Assembly (NCBI RefSeq): GCF_963082655.1
Contig: NC_081555.1
Span: 28,443,266-28,507,265 of the forward strand
Origin: Stomoxys calcitrans
Lineage: Eukaryota; Arthropoda; Insecta; Diptera; Muscidae
Length of the DNA stretch: 64,000 nt
Direction of reading: 5' to 3'
The notes under the pieces were generated by a model, which was not told the DNA's origin, ran no database searches, and was given only the letters and a program-made list of their open reading frames with translations. Position 1 is the stretch's first letter. Every line of letters starts with the position of its first letter. This document shows positions 55,694 through 64,000 of the stretch, piece by piece. Position numbers and translations under genes: made by a program.

Positions 55694-58600
55694 ATGTTTA
55701 GACGAAGTATTTTGCCTATGGCTAAAAATTTCATTAATTTAGACTACAGACTCATAACTCTCGATCGCTATAAGGATGTAATGTTTCATTTAAGGGATAT
55801 GTGTGCACAAACCGATCCATTAAATAAAACAATTTGCGAGTGCATACGTAAGGGAGGCGATGAATTTGTAGAATATTTTACATATAAAACGCTCAACGAT
55901 GAACTAAGCCTAATGGCCCTTAACAGCCAAGGGAATGTGAGTATGGAAGTGTCAATAAATGAGAATTTAATATGTATTGACTCAAATTCTTAGATTGTTG
56001 GCATTGTTCTCAATGGTGTTGCAAATCCCGAGTACCTACAGGATTTAAAAAATTGCTTAACTAAAATAAAAGATTCGCATTTGCAAAGTATACTCCAATT
56101 GCAATTGGAAGAGAATATGAAGAACAATATCTTTGATCTTTGTAAAACCAGAAAAGTATTCGAGACACGCCTACTTTCGGTTGATAGCAGAAATTATAAT
56201 GGACGCATCATGGGTAAACAATTGATTCGTCTAAGTGAAATAGTAGCTGGCAATAAGGACCATAAGGTAAGAAAATGTATCGAATGGTCAAATTTTCGTA
56301 TACATATCACAATAGGAAAGGATTGCATTGATCTATGTTGACATTACCTTTTTAACATCTCGAGTAATCGATCAATGAAATTAAGGAGTGATTTTTAATT
56401 GGGGTTTTTAGAAATCTAACAAAAGAATCAAATTTGCATCATATATTCAAAATTTTTATTGAAATCGATAATCAATTGTTAAATTGATCTGTGCCATTTA
56501 CCTTTTATACCCTCCACCATAGGACGGGGGTATACTAGTTAGGTTAGGTTGAAAAGGGGGTGCAGATATTAATCCGCCCCATGCCACAATGGACATACGC
56601 CTTAGCCAGTAATCGGCTTGTTGTGCGCTCTAAATACTATAAAGTAAACTCTAAAAAGAAAATTTTAAGTTAGTCGCCCTCTCCCTTAACTCGGGCTGCG
56701 TCGACCCGAAAGGCTTCGGGTTAACCAAGTTTATTGACACGCTGCCATTTCATTCCTCCTTACTCCTTTATGGCCCGGCACCCAAGCGATGCGGATTTTG
56801 CCATCCCCAGAGAAGGCGTTAATCTCCTTCTTACACTGCAAGATTTTTGGTGATATTACCGTCCTGGTTGTTATTGCCCTTATGACAATTTTATTGTCGA
56901 TAAAGATCTTCAAACTCGACGGCCTCGCGTTAGCACCACACCACTTCAAGCATTCCGTGGTCGCCCGGATCTCCGCCTGCAGGATCATATTATGGTCATG
57001 CAGTCTAAAACAGATCTCAGTCCCTGAGTTCCCAATGTAGACCCCAGGCCCACTCTGTCTACTAGCTTTGATCCATCCGTGTAACATGATCTTCCAAATG
57101 GCAATACTAGAGTTCCGTCAATCCAAGACTGTGCCGCTGGCAGCAGTGCCTCGCACTCGGCCTCAAGGTTCATCTCAGGTATCCGATTGGAAACCTCTTC
57201 CCTTCCTTCCAAGTTTCCTATCGTCGCCTCGATTATACCGCGATGGTATGAGCTGCTTCCATCCTCAATCCATTTTCCCCTCACCTTAAGTCTCATAGCC
57301 GCAGTGGCTGCCTCACACTTAATCTGTATGTTAATGGGTCGGATATCTAGAATAGCCTCCAGTGCCCTAGTGGGCGTGGTTCTCATCGCTCCGCCTATGC
57401 CAAGACAACATGTTCTCTGAACCTGTTGTATGATCCTTATGTTGCACTTTTTCTCCATAGCAGTCCACCAAACTATTGAGGCGTAAGTTAGTATTGGTCT
57501 TATCACGCTCCTGTAGAGCCAGTGGACAATCCTCGGATTCAGGCCCCATTTCGAGCCTATAGTGCCCAACATCTGTGAACCTTTTCAGTATGCTCCTGAA
57601 TGTGACACTTCCAATTCAGTTTCCTGTCCAAGAACACACCCAAATATTTGACCTTGTCAGATATTGAAATCGTCTTTTTGAGGAAACGTGGTGCGTTAAA
57701 TTGGCCCACCTTCGTCTTCCTCGTGAACAGTCATATTTCAGTCTTCTCTGGGTTAACATTGAGACCTCTGGGTCTATGCAAGACCCTTTCGGCCTTTCTG
57801 CATAGCTCGTTCGGATCCTTACCGCTTAGAAGTATTATAGCATCGTCTGCGTAACAGACGGGTTCAAATCCCTCCTCAGTCAGCATTTTAATAGGTCATT
57901 TATGGTGGTCACCCATAGGAGTGGCGATAAAATGCCTCCCTGTGGCGTGCCTTGTGCCACTTTCTCCCTTATATTTATGCCATGGGACACACAATTTATC
58001 CACCTGTTCCTTAGAAAATGGTTTATCCAGTCTCTAAGGACCGGGTCCACCCAGTACTGGTCTTAGGATTGAATCAGTATGTCGGTCCGCACATTGCTTA
58101 AAGCCCCCTCGATGTCAATGCATACCGCCAGGGTGTACGTTTTGGCATCGAAGGATTCTTCTACTTTATGGGCAACCTCGTGCAGGGTAGTCTCCACCGA
58201 CCTTCCCTTGACATTGGCATGCTGTTTGTATTTGAGCAGTTCGCTGGATGTCCTATTCTTTATCATGGTGTCCACAATACGTTCCGCGGTTTTGAGTAGA
58301 AAGGGAGTAATGCTTATGGGTCTGTTGGCCTTTGGCCTGGGTATAAACACCACCCTTGCCTCCTGCCAGGCTTTCGGAGTATATGCAAGTCCTAGGCACG
58401 CTGTGAAAATATTGACCAGATGAGGCTCCGCCGGAAATATTCCATCAGGGGGTATACTAACTTCGTCATTCCGTTTGTTAGGTTAGGTTAAGTTGAATGG
58501 TTTGCCGACCATATGTGAGTTCACTCAAAGGTCAGTTTGGCCCATTATGAAAGAAGGAGAAGAGAAAGGAGATGTGAGACATCGAACCATATCTAGAGGT

Positions 58601-59837
58601 TATACACGAATAAAAACAGAAACAGAAAAGCTGGAAACGCCTATTCCTCACGCAAGCCCGTACATGCCATCGCCGAATCTTATACATGCCATCGCCGAAT
58701 CTTATCGCAGTTCCGTACACTGATCCCAGCAGACCTCCCATAACCTTACCGTGCCGGTATGGTATATACACGTTACACGACGGCAATCAAGTATGAGAAA
58801 TTTACCCACATACATAACATTATGAAGCATCATGGAGATTTTTCAATTATCAATAAGGGACTTCCTATATACAGTCCAGTTAGGGATAATCAACGCCTTC
58901 AGCGTCATTGGGAACTGGCTTATCTATGCGCTACGGTTGCCCATTAAAATGTCCTATTGCCTCATCAACTGTGGATATCAGTCACTTACACAACTCAATC
59001 GTACAATATGTGTATTTAACCTTAAACACACATATAACTTCATCGGCTCAATCTGGTTTATAGAATCGGCTTCTACGGGATTGACAAAAATGGTGGTCAA
59101 TGTCCTGTATATGATAAGGCGAAAACTGATACTTTTTGAATAGTGTACCTAAAGAGTTTTCTTTCCCTTGTTGTCACTGGGTACAGTATGCTATTGTTCC
59201 AATCAACAGGATATGCGTTCTTTTACAAACAAGGTGATGCATTTTTTATAACTGCGTCTCACATCAGCACGTAAGCAATTGACCTCCATATGCTGGAAAA
59301 TTAGTCTTTCTTACTATCTACTGAACAGAAGTGCCCCTAAATGATACTGTTATTCATCATACTGTGCTGTTAGACATTTTTTGGCTCAGACCAGCCTTGT
59401 AGCAGAGTTGATAGCGTGCTCGGATTGCCGTGCGGCAGTCGTGTTTTGGATTCCCAGCAGAGGCCTTAGTTTGTCGCTACTGTGGTATCACAATGGACTA
59501 AAATTGTCCAAGTGAGTCTGTAAAGGACTGCCACTCTTACCTTACCCCTTACCTACATATCCTAAAGAGTTTAGGATTTCCGCTGTGTTTTGCAAAGGGG
59601 TTTTTTTTAATTACAATATTCGTTATTCAAATCACTCTATATAAAATGTTCTTACCTTTTTAGGTTATGAAAGCCGATGCAACTGGTAATTTTTCTCAAA
59701 AGATATTTTCATACTGTGGTTTCAAGTGTTTGAACGAGGTCCCTTATAACAACTATTCAAAAAAGGATGACAACTCAATAAAGTTGCGGAATTTACCACA
59801 TTCCAAATATCAATTACTATACAAACTATTACGTTAA
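55694..59837 (+). CDS. arylalkylamine N-acetyltransferase-like GNAT, diverged copy 2
   Basis: 229-aa paralogue of the gene at 32-35 kb with the same architecture: exons 55694-55936, 55994-56266 and 59664-59837, both introns phase 0, and the last exon exactly 174 bp as in copy 1. The N-terminus has 13 extra residues (MFRRSILPMAKNF) before the shared LDYRLITLDRYKDVMFHLRD. All three exons are open, so the gene is not obviously dead. However, the acetyl-CoA-binding motif that reads YRGQGIAKHL in copy 1 reads YNGRIMGKQL here, losing the R-x-x-G-x-A signature. The exon 3 motif KADATGNFSQKIF is kept. It could be a low-activity or repurposed enzyme, or an early pseudogene. Intron 2 (3,397 bp) was enlarged by a LOA-like LINE and a possible SINE. 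AATAAA at 59955-59960. Confidence 0.85.
56505..58500 (+). repeat. foldback repeat scrap that received the LINE
   Basis: ataccctccaccataggacg at 56510-56525 and aacttcgtcattccgtttgt at 58459-58478 are neighbouring phrases of repeat family A (compare 10.51 and 28.29 kb). They are now separated by the LINE at 56538-58447. Confidence 0.65.
56538..58447 (-). mobile_element. LOA/I-like LINE with RNase H, 5'-truncated, in intron 2
   Basis: 1,910 bp on the minus strand flanked by a 12-bp target duplication gggggtatacta (56526-56537 and 58448-58459). Minus-strand pieces: early RT at 58353-58063 (FIPRPKANRPISITPFLLKT, TLAVCIDIEGA), thumb/linker at 57572-56985 (GSKWGLNPRIVHWLYRSVIR, QQVQRTCCLGIGGAMRTTPT), and an RNase H domain at 57087-56731 (AEIRATTECLKW, IFIDNKIVIRAI, IAWVPGHKGVRRNE). 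The RNase H domain supports the I/LOA group. The 3' end is about 190 bp of untranslated sequence ending aacctaacctaac. Frames are shifted between pieces; inactive. Confidence 0.85.
58500..59390. other. remainder of intron 2, unrecognised
   Basis: No repeat family identified apart from gttaggttaggttaagttg at 58477-58495 on the left edge. The open frames are short and in the intron of the acetyltransferase gene. Confidence 0.5.
59392..59570 (+). repeat. possible second tRNA-derived SINE type
   Basis: agccttgtagcagagttgat with gcgtgctcggattgccg, then a box-B-like gttttggattcccagcagag, and a body with tatcacaatggactaaaatt, ending in cttaccttaccccttacc. The head resembles a tRNA but both boxes are weak. 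Single copy in this window. Confidence 0.4.
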
Positions 59838-60362
59838 AGATTACATTTTCAAGGCTGTGTTTAAGTTATATGCATGGCAAAACAAGCGGTTCGTAGTTAT
59901 CAGTTTGCACTGCCAAACTATCTAGTACATCTGACTTGCACTGAATAGAAGAAAAATAAAACATGACCATTGTAAAGTTTTTGGAAATAATAAATAACGT
60001 TAAATTTACTTACTTGAATTTGATACCGATACCATATTTTATTTTAATGCAAGTGCGGGATAGTTCACTTCTGTATTCACCTCCCAATGTCAGCTCGAAC
60101 AAACGCCTTGTTCTCATTTCTGTTTAGAGAGAACAAGAACAGTTAATTCAATGTGTTTTTATTCTCAGTTCTGTATATAGAAATGAAAGTGTATTTTTCG
60201 TATAGAGAAATATGACCACCAACAAAAGCCATTGGGCTATCATTCATTTGTGCATGCCACGACCTAAGAAAAAGAAGCTAGTTGATTTTGTTTACCAAGA
60301 ATTCCACAAGACACAGGTTTAGGAAAAAAGGGAAATTTCAATAATTTTGGAGTATTCCTATA

Positions 60363-62115
60363 ATGACAACAAATCAAGTAAGTGTTGGACATATTTTTCG
60401 TCTTTCCCATGTGGATGCCATAATTTTCCTACATTTCAAAGTCAGATTTGCAGACGAAAAAGACCATCAAAGCCATCTCCTTCCAAGAAAAACTTGCCAT
60501 TTTAAAGCAACTAGAGGCTGGTGTGTCTCGCAAGGAAATTGGCGAACAATTTAAATGCAGCCAATCTACTCTTGCAAGGGTGCTGGTGAATAAACAAATT
60601 TTACTGGAATTGGCCGAGGAGGGAAAGAATTTAAACCGTAAGCGGGTGGCTATGGTCACATACAAAGAAATCGATGAAGCTTTGAGTAAGTGGGCACAGG
60701 AAATGAAACGCAATAACTATACCATAACAGCGGCTGCAGTTAAAGAAAAGGCCGAGGAGTTGGCTCGCAATATGGGACAAGATTTTAAGCCATCAGCCGG
60801 TTGGCTTTATAAATGGAAAGAAAGGGAAAACGTTCAATTTTGCAAGAAATATAAAACAGATGATCCCGATCCATTCATCAATTCTGTGGCAAATGAGGAC
60901 ATTTTAAAAGGTCTTTTATTGGAGAGAAAGGAAAGCTCCAACGAAATGCAAATACCAACTGCTGACACTAAGAGATTAAAAATGTCTGAAGACGAAGAAT
61001 ATCGCGAAAGTTTTGCACAACAACAAAATCAACCAAGTTTCCTAGACTTTGTTGAGTCAACACTATCAAAAAATCAGCAGACACCGCAGCAAGCCCACGC
61101 CAGCCCCCATTTGGAGCAAATGAAACAGCCAACACCTAAAAGTCCACCGATATCTTCAAACACATCCCCCTCCACCTCTGGCAGAAAAGTTCCTTACAGT
61201 TATGATCCTGTTTATGTTCTTACCAGCACCGGAAGATATCGCAAAGAGAAAACATTTCTTACGCTACTGCAAAAGCTGGAAATTTTACAACGCATGAAAA
61301 ATGGTGAAAGAAGACAAGATTTGATTATTGAATATCGCCTCTCTCAATCTGCCATGTCCCAAATTGTGGCTGATGAAAAGAAGATACTTAAATTTGCTGC
61401 CATAGGTCAAAATTTACAAATGAAAAGGGTCAGAGGCGGTATATTCAAAGAGGGTGAGGTGGAATTGAATTCTTGGGTGCTTAAACAAATGGAGGAAGGC
61501 GCAACTTTAACTAGATCACAAATTAAAACAAAGGCTAAAGAAATTGCAGATCGCATGCAAATTGATTTCAAAGCTTCCACAGGTTGGCTTGAGAAGTGGA
61601 AAATACGCATGAATATGGACTTTAATGAAAATCAAGTATTGCATCGCAAAATACCATTCTATGCGTCTAATACGGATGAAGAAACCCACATATCTAATGA
61701 GGTTCATGTGCCCGAAGCTATTTATGGCCGAGGTGGTGGTGATGATGATGATGACATTCACATTGACCATGAGGTTAATATGAAAAGGGAATTAGTCGAG
61801 GCGGATGATTATAGTTTTAGTCAACATAATGGTCACATAGATATTAAACCTTTTATGATGGGACAAGAGCAATTTGTTGATTTAACCGACTCAGAGTCAG
61901 AGCATGAGGACATCAAGCCAAACCTGCGCTCACCTTCACCCCTGCACCCAATGACTTTAAAAACAACTGCTCCCGAAGCTCCGGTGGCTACCGAAACATT
62001 GCACCAGAAAATATTGAATTGGTTAAGCAGACATAACATAGGACCCACGGCATCAATCGAACTATTGACATTATTGCATCCTACCATAACGGAAGCATCC
62101 AAAACAACCAACTAA
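60363..62115 (+). CDS. CENP-B/psq-type helix-turn-helix protein with two DNA-binding units
   Basis: Predicted 558 aa from two exons. Exon 1 is only 15 bp (60363-60377, MTTNQ) with a strong gtaagt donor; exon 2 starts at 60454 after atttgcag, in frame, and runs to TAA at 62113-62115. The main frame has no suitable ATG at its own 5' end, which is why I include the micro-exon. Unit 1: psq-like HTH at residues about 12-60 (FQEKLAILKQLEAGVSRKEI) and CENP-B-type HTH at about 80-135 (KPSAGWLYKWKERENV). Unit 2 repeats the pair at about 265-400 (LLQKLEILQRMKNGERRQDL; KASTGWLEKWKIRMNM). A Gln/Pro/Ser-rich linker separates them. The C-terminal part has an acidic run (DDDDD) and VDLTDSESEHEDIKP, which resembles a SUMO-interaction stretch. 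No DDE transposase domain, so it looks like a domesticated pogo/Tigger-related DNA-binding protein, probably nuclear. AATAAA at 62240-62245. Confidence 0.8.
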
Positions 62116-62255
62116 CAAGTTGCACAATACAACAAGCAAGACCGGCAAACGGCCGCAATTAGTTTAATTTATAATACTTTATATTAAAGTAATCATTATT
62201 TATTAGTATCATTATGAACTTAAAAAGCAACAGCCAACAAATAAATTATTTAGAT

Positions 62256-62480
62256 TCAACATTTTAGTTCCTTTGCTGTATCGTTGTTCTGTGTTGGAGC
62301 TCCCTCTTCCAACATCTTGAGATCCGCCTGCTGCCTTTCTGGACGAACCACAGTGTAGTAACGCCATCCCCTCATACCCAACAAGAAGGTACCATAGAGT
62401 GTGATACCTAAGCAGGTGTAGACGGCACCGCGATGCAATTTATCAAGCAGACTTGAGGTGCTAATACGTTTCTTTTGCAT
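62256..62480 (-). CDS. small single-pass membrane protein, COX14-like
   Basis: 74 aa, single exon, minus strand. The N-terminus is basic (MQKKRISTSSLLDKLHRGAV), followed by one membrane segment (YTCLGITLYGTFLLGM), a conserved-looking RGWRYYTVVRPERQQAD and an acidic tail. Size, one central membrane helix containing YG and a following RxYxY-type motif resemble COX14, a mitochondrial inner-membrane factor in cytochrome c oxidase subunit 1 assembly. The match is by eye and weak. The gene converges on the HTH gene; their 3' ends lie within about 140 bp and the polyadenylation signals probably interleave. It is head to head with eIF3f1. Confidence 0.6.
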   Translation of the reverse strand: MQKKRISTSSLLDKLHRGAVYTCLGITLYGTFLLGMRGWRYYTVVRPERQQADLKMLEEGAPTQNNDTAKELKC

Positions 62481-63253
62481 TTTTTGAGGAGTTTAATAAA
62501 TGCTGCCGAATTCTGGGGTGTTTTATAACCTATTAGTAGAGTTTATCAATCGAACAGCTGTTCTGCAAGGCATTCACAGTAGATATTACTAGGGTCTGCG
62601 CAATGTTTGCATGAATACACTTGAAAAAAACTAAAATTTGGTGTCTATATTAGAACGAATTGACTTGAACAAGATTTGGAAAGGAAGTTGTAATCACAAC
62701 TTTGAAGAAAGAAAAAACCTTGCAAAAAATTCTTTGGTAAACCATTCTGCACTGTAAATCGATTTCCAATAACTAGTTTACGATTTGTTGTTTTCGTACG
62801 GTACGGTGAAAATCACGATTCATCGGTTTTTGTTATCTGTTGTTTGATACCGATAACAATCTTGTATAACTGTGTCCTTCCAGTACAGAAGACTGGATAG
62901 AACTAAAAAAAACACGGCAAAAAAGCCGATTCGTTTTCGAGTATGCACAATGCAGCAAATCGATAACAACTGATTTGCACACCGCACAAGTGCTATGCTG
63001 CCGGTCAAGCTCAAAGGCAGAAAAGTTGACTTACAGAATAAGAAATGGGGATTTATCCAAATGCAAACCTGTTACAATATACAATTAAGTACTACTCATC
63101 TGCAAAATCAATTGATCGATTTTTTCAAAACAGAAAGTCGACTTCAACGTCTTGGCACATAAAGTCGATTTATCGATAGTCGATAATTGGTGCTTGTTCT
63201 TCTTCCAATAGTTCTTTTTTTCGCATCAAATTTACAATTTGCAACGCCACGCA
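62481..63253. promoter_or_regulatory. head-to-head promoter region between COX14-like gene and eIF3f1
   Basis: 773 bp between divergent start codons. It contains several cgata words (aatcgataacaac at about 62955, ttgatcgatttttt at about 63112, ttatcgatagtcgataatt at about 63170), typical of housekeeping fly promoters bound by DREF or BEAF. A 64-codon frame on the minus strand (63014-62820) lies in it but has no support. Confidence 0.55.
63171..63178. promoter_or_regulatory. DRE core motif TATCGATA upstream of eIF3f1
   Basis: Exact palindromic TATCGATA, the DNA replication-related element core recognised by DREF in Drosophila, 75 bp before the eIF3f1 ATG. Its position fits a core promoter of a constitutively expressed gene. 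Confidence 0.6.
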
Positions 63254-64000
63254 ATGTCTGGTCTTAATTTGGTGGTAAAAGTGCATCCTGTAGTGCTGTT
63301 CCAGGTGGTAGATGCCTATGAAAGGCGTAATGCTGACTCCCATCGTGTTATTGGCACCTTATTGGGTAAGTAAAATCACCTAAGAATTGTTTTGATGTCG
63401 ATGGTGCTGACACGCTGTTACTTTTTGCAAATTTCAGGCTCTGTCGATAAAGGTGTTGTTGAGGTGACCAATTGCTTTTGTGTACCTCACAAGGAACATG
63501 ATGATCAAGTGGAAGCCGAATTAAGTTATGCCTTGGATTTGTATGACTTAAATCGCAAAGTAAATCCCAATGAAAATGTTGTGGGTGAGTAAACATAACC
63601 TCAATAAGAGGCGGAAAAGTGAATAATGTCAATTGTCGACTAAATACATATATATTTACAATATTTTCAGGTTGGTGGGCCACTGGCAACGAAGTGACCA
63701 ATCACAGCTCTGTCATTCACGAATACTATGCCCGTGAATGCAACAATCCTGTCCATTTGACTGTGGATACTTCACTGCAGGGTGGTCGTATGGGTTTGTG
63801 TGCCTACGTTTGTATACCATTGGGAGTACCCGGTGGCAAAACTGGTTGTATGTTCACTCCCATTCCTGTGGAGATGACATGCTACGAACCTGAAACTGTC
63901 GGCTTGAAATTGCTGCAAAAGACCGTCGGTCATTCGGCTCTACACCGCACAAAAACAGTATCGCCTATGTTGGATTTGGCACAAATTGCCGAGGCTTCAA
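63254..64000 (+). CDS. eIF3f1: eIF3f1, translation initiation factor 3 subunit F (5' part)
   Basis: Three exons visible: 63254-63365, 63438-63584 and 63671 to the window edge, both introns phase 1 and short (72 and 86 bp). The protein begins [20 protein letters not shown] and continues with the MPN domain: [66 protein letters not shown]. eIF3f is a non-catalytic MPN subunit of the eIF3 complex that helps load mRNA on the 40S ribosome. The JAMM zinc-ligand pattern is absent, as expected for eIF3f. The frame is open at the right end (…[10 protein letters not shown]), so the C-terminal part lies outside. Confidence 0.95.

Noticed and set aside
62820..63014. 64-codon frame on the minus strand with one hydrophobic stretch
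   Set aside because: Lies in the divergent promoter interval, contains regulatory-type cgata words, and has no recognised family or polyadenylation signal.

Overview
The window is eukaryotic, intron-containing, AT-rich DNA from a higher fly. Gene content (Sirt4, eIF3f1, two insect arylalkylamine N-acetyltransferase-like genes), short GT-AG introns, AATAAA signals and the very heavy transposon load suggest a calyptrate dipteran, most likely a muscid of the Stomoxys/Haematobia/Musca type. That assignment is inference; no species-specific marker was tested.

Layout. 1-1.7 kb is AT-rich flank. 1.7-2.8 kb carries an open frame built from 60-bp tandem repeats (Tyr/Pro/Arg/Ser-rich). It overlaps, tail to tail, a broken C-terminal MyTH4-FERM fragment of a class XV myosin (minus strand, 2.7-4.1 kb). 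4.2-4.9 kb is the last exon of an unrecognised gene. A SINE and a local tandem duplication lie just upstream of Sirt4 (6.3-7.7 kb, two exons, complete). 7.9-31.7 kb has no convincing host gene. It holds pieces of RTE-like, LOA/I-like, Jockey-like and CR1-like LINEs, foldback elements with GC-rich inverted termini, tRNA-derived SINEs, a mariner-type MITE, Helitron-like elements and a GTCC minisatellite.

Two paralogous GNAT-family acetyltransferase genes follow. Copy 1 (32.1-35.3 kb) and copy 2 (55.7-59.8 kb) both have three coding exons, phase-0 introns and last exons of identical length. The 20 kb between them is filled by two Helitron-like elements (one splitting a SINE), a LOA-like LINE, a mariner deletion derivative with 202-bp inverted arms, a complete 8.5-kb Pao/BEL LTR retrotransposon with 601-bp LTRs and a 5-bp target duplication, and an RTE-like LINE. 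Intron 1 of copy 1 and intron 2 of copy 2 carry their own insertions.

The right end is a compact gene cluster: a 558-residue protein with two CENP-B/psq-type DNA-binding units (60.4-62.1 kb, plus), a 74-residue single-pass membrane protein resembling COX14 (minus), and the first three exons of eIF3f1 (plus, running off the window). The last two are head to head across a 0.77-kb gap with a TATCGATA (DRE) motif. The host genes do not form one pathway; they look like an ordinary fly gene neighbourhood expanded by transposons.
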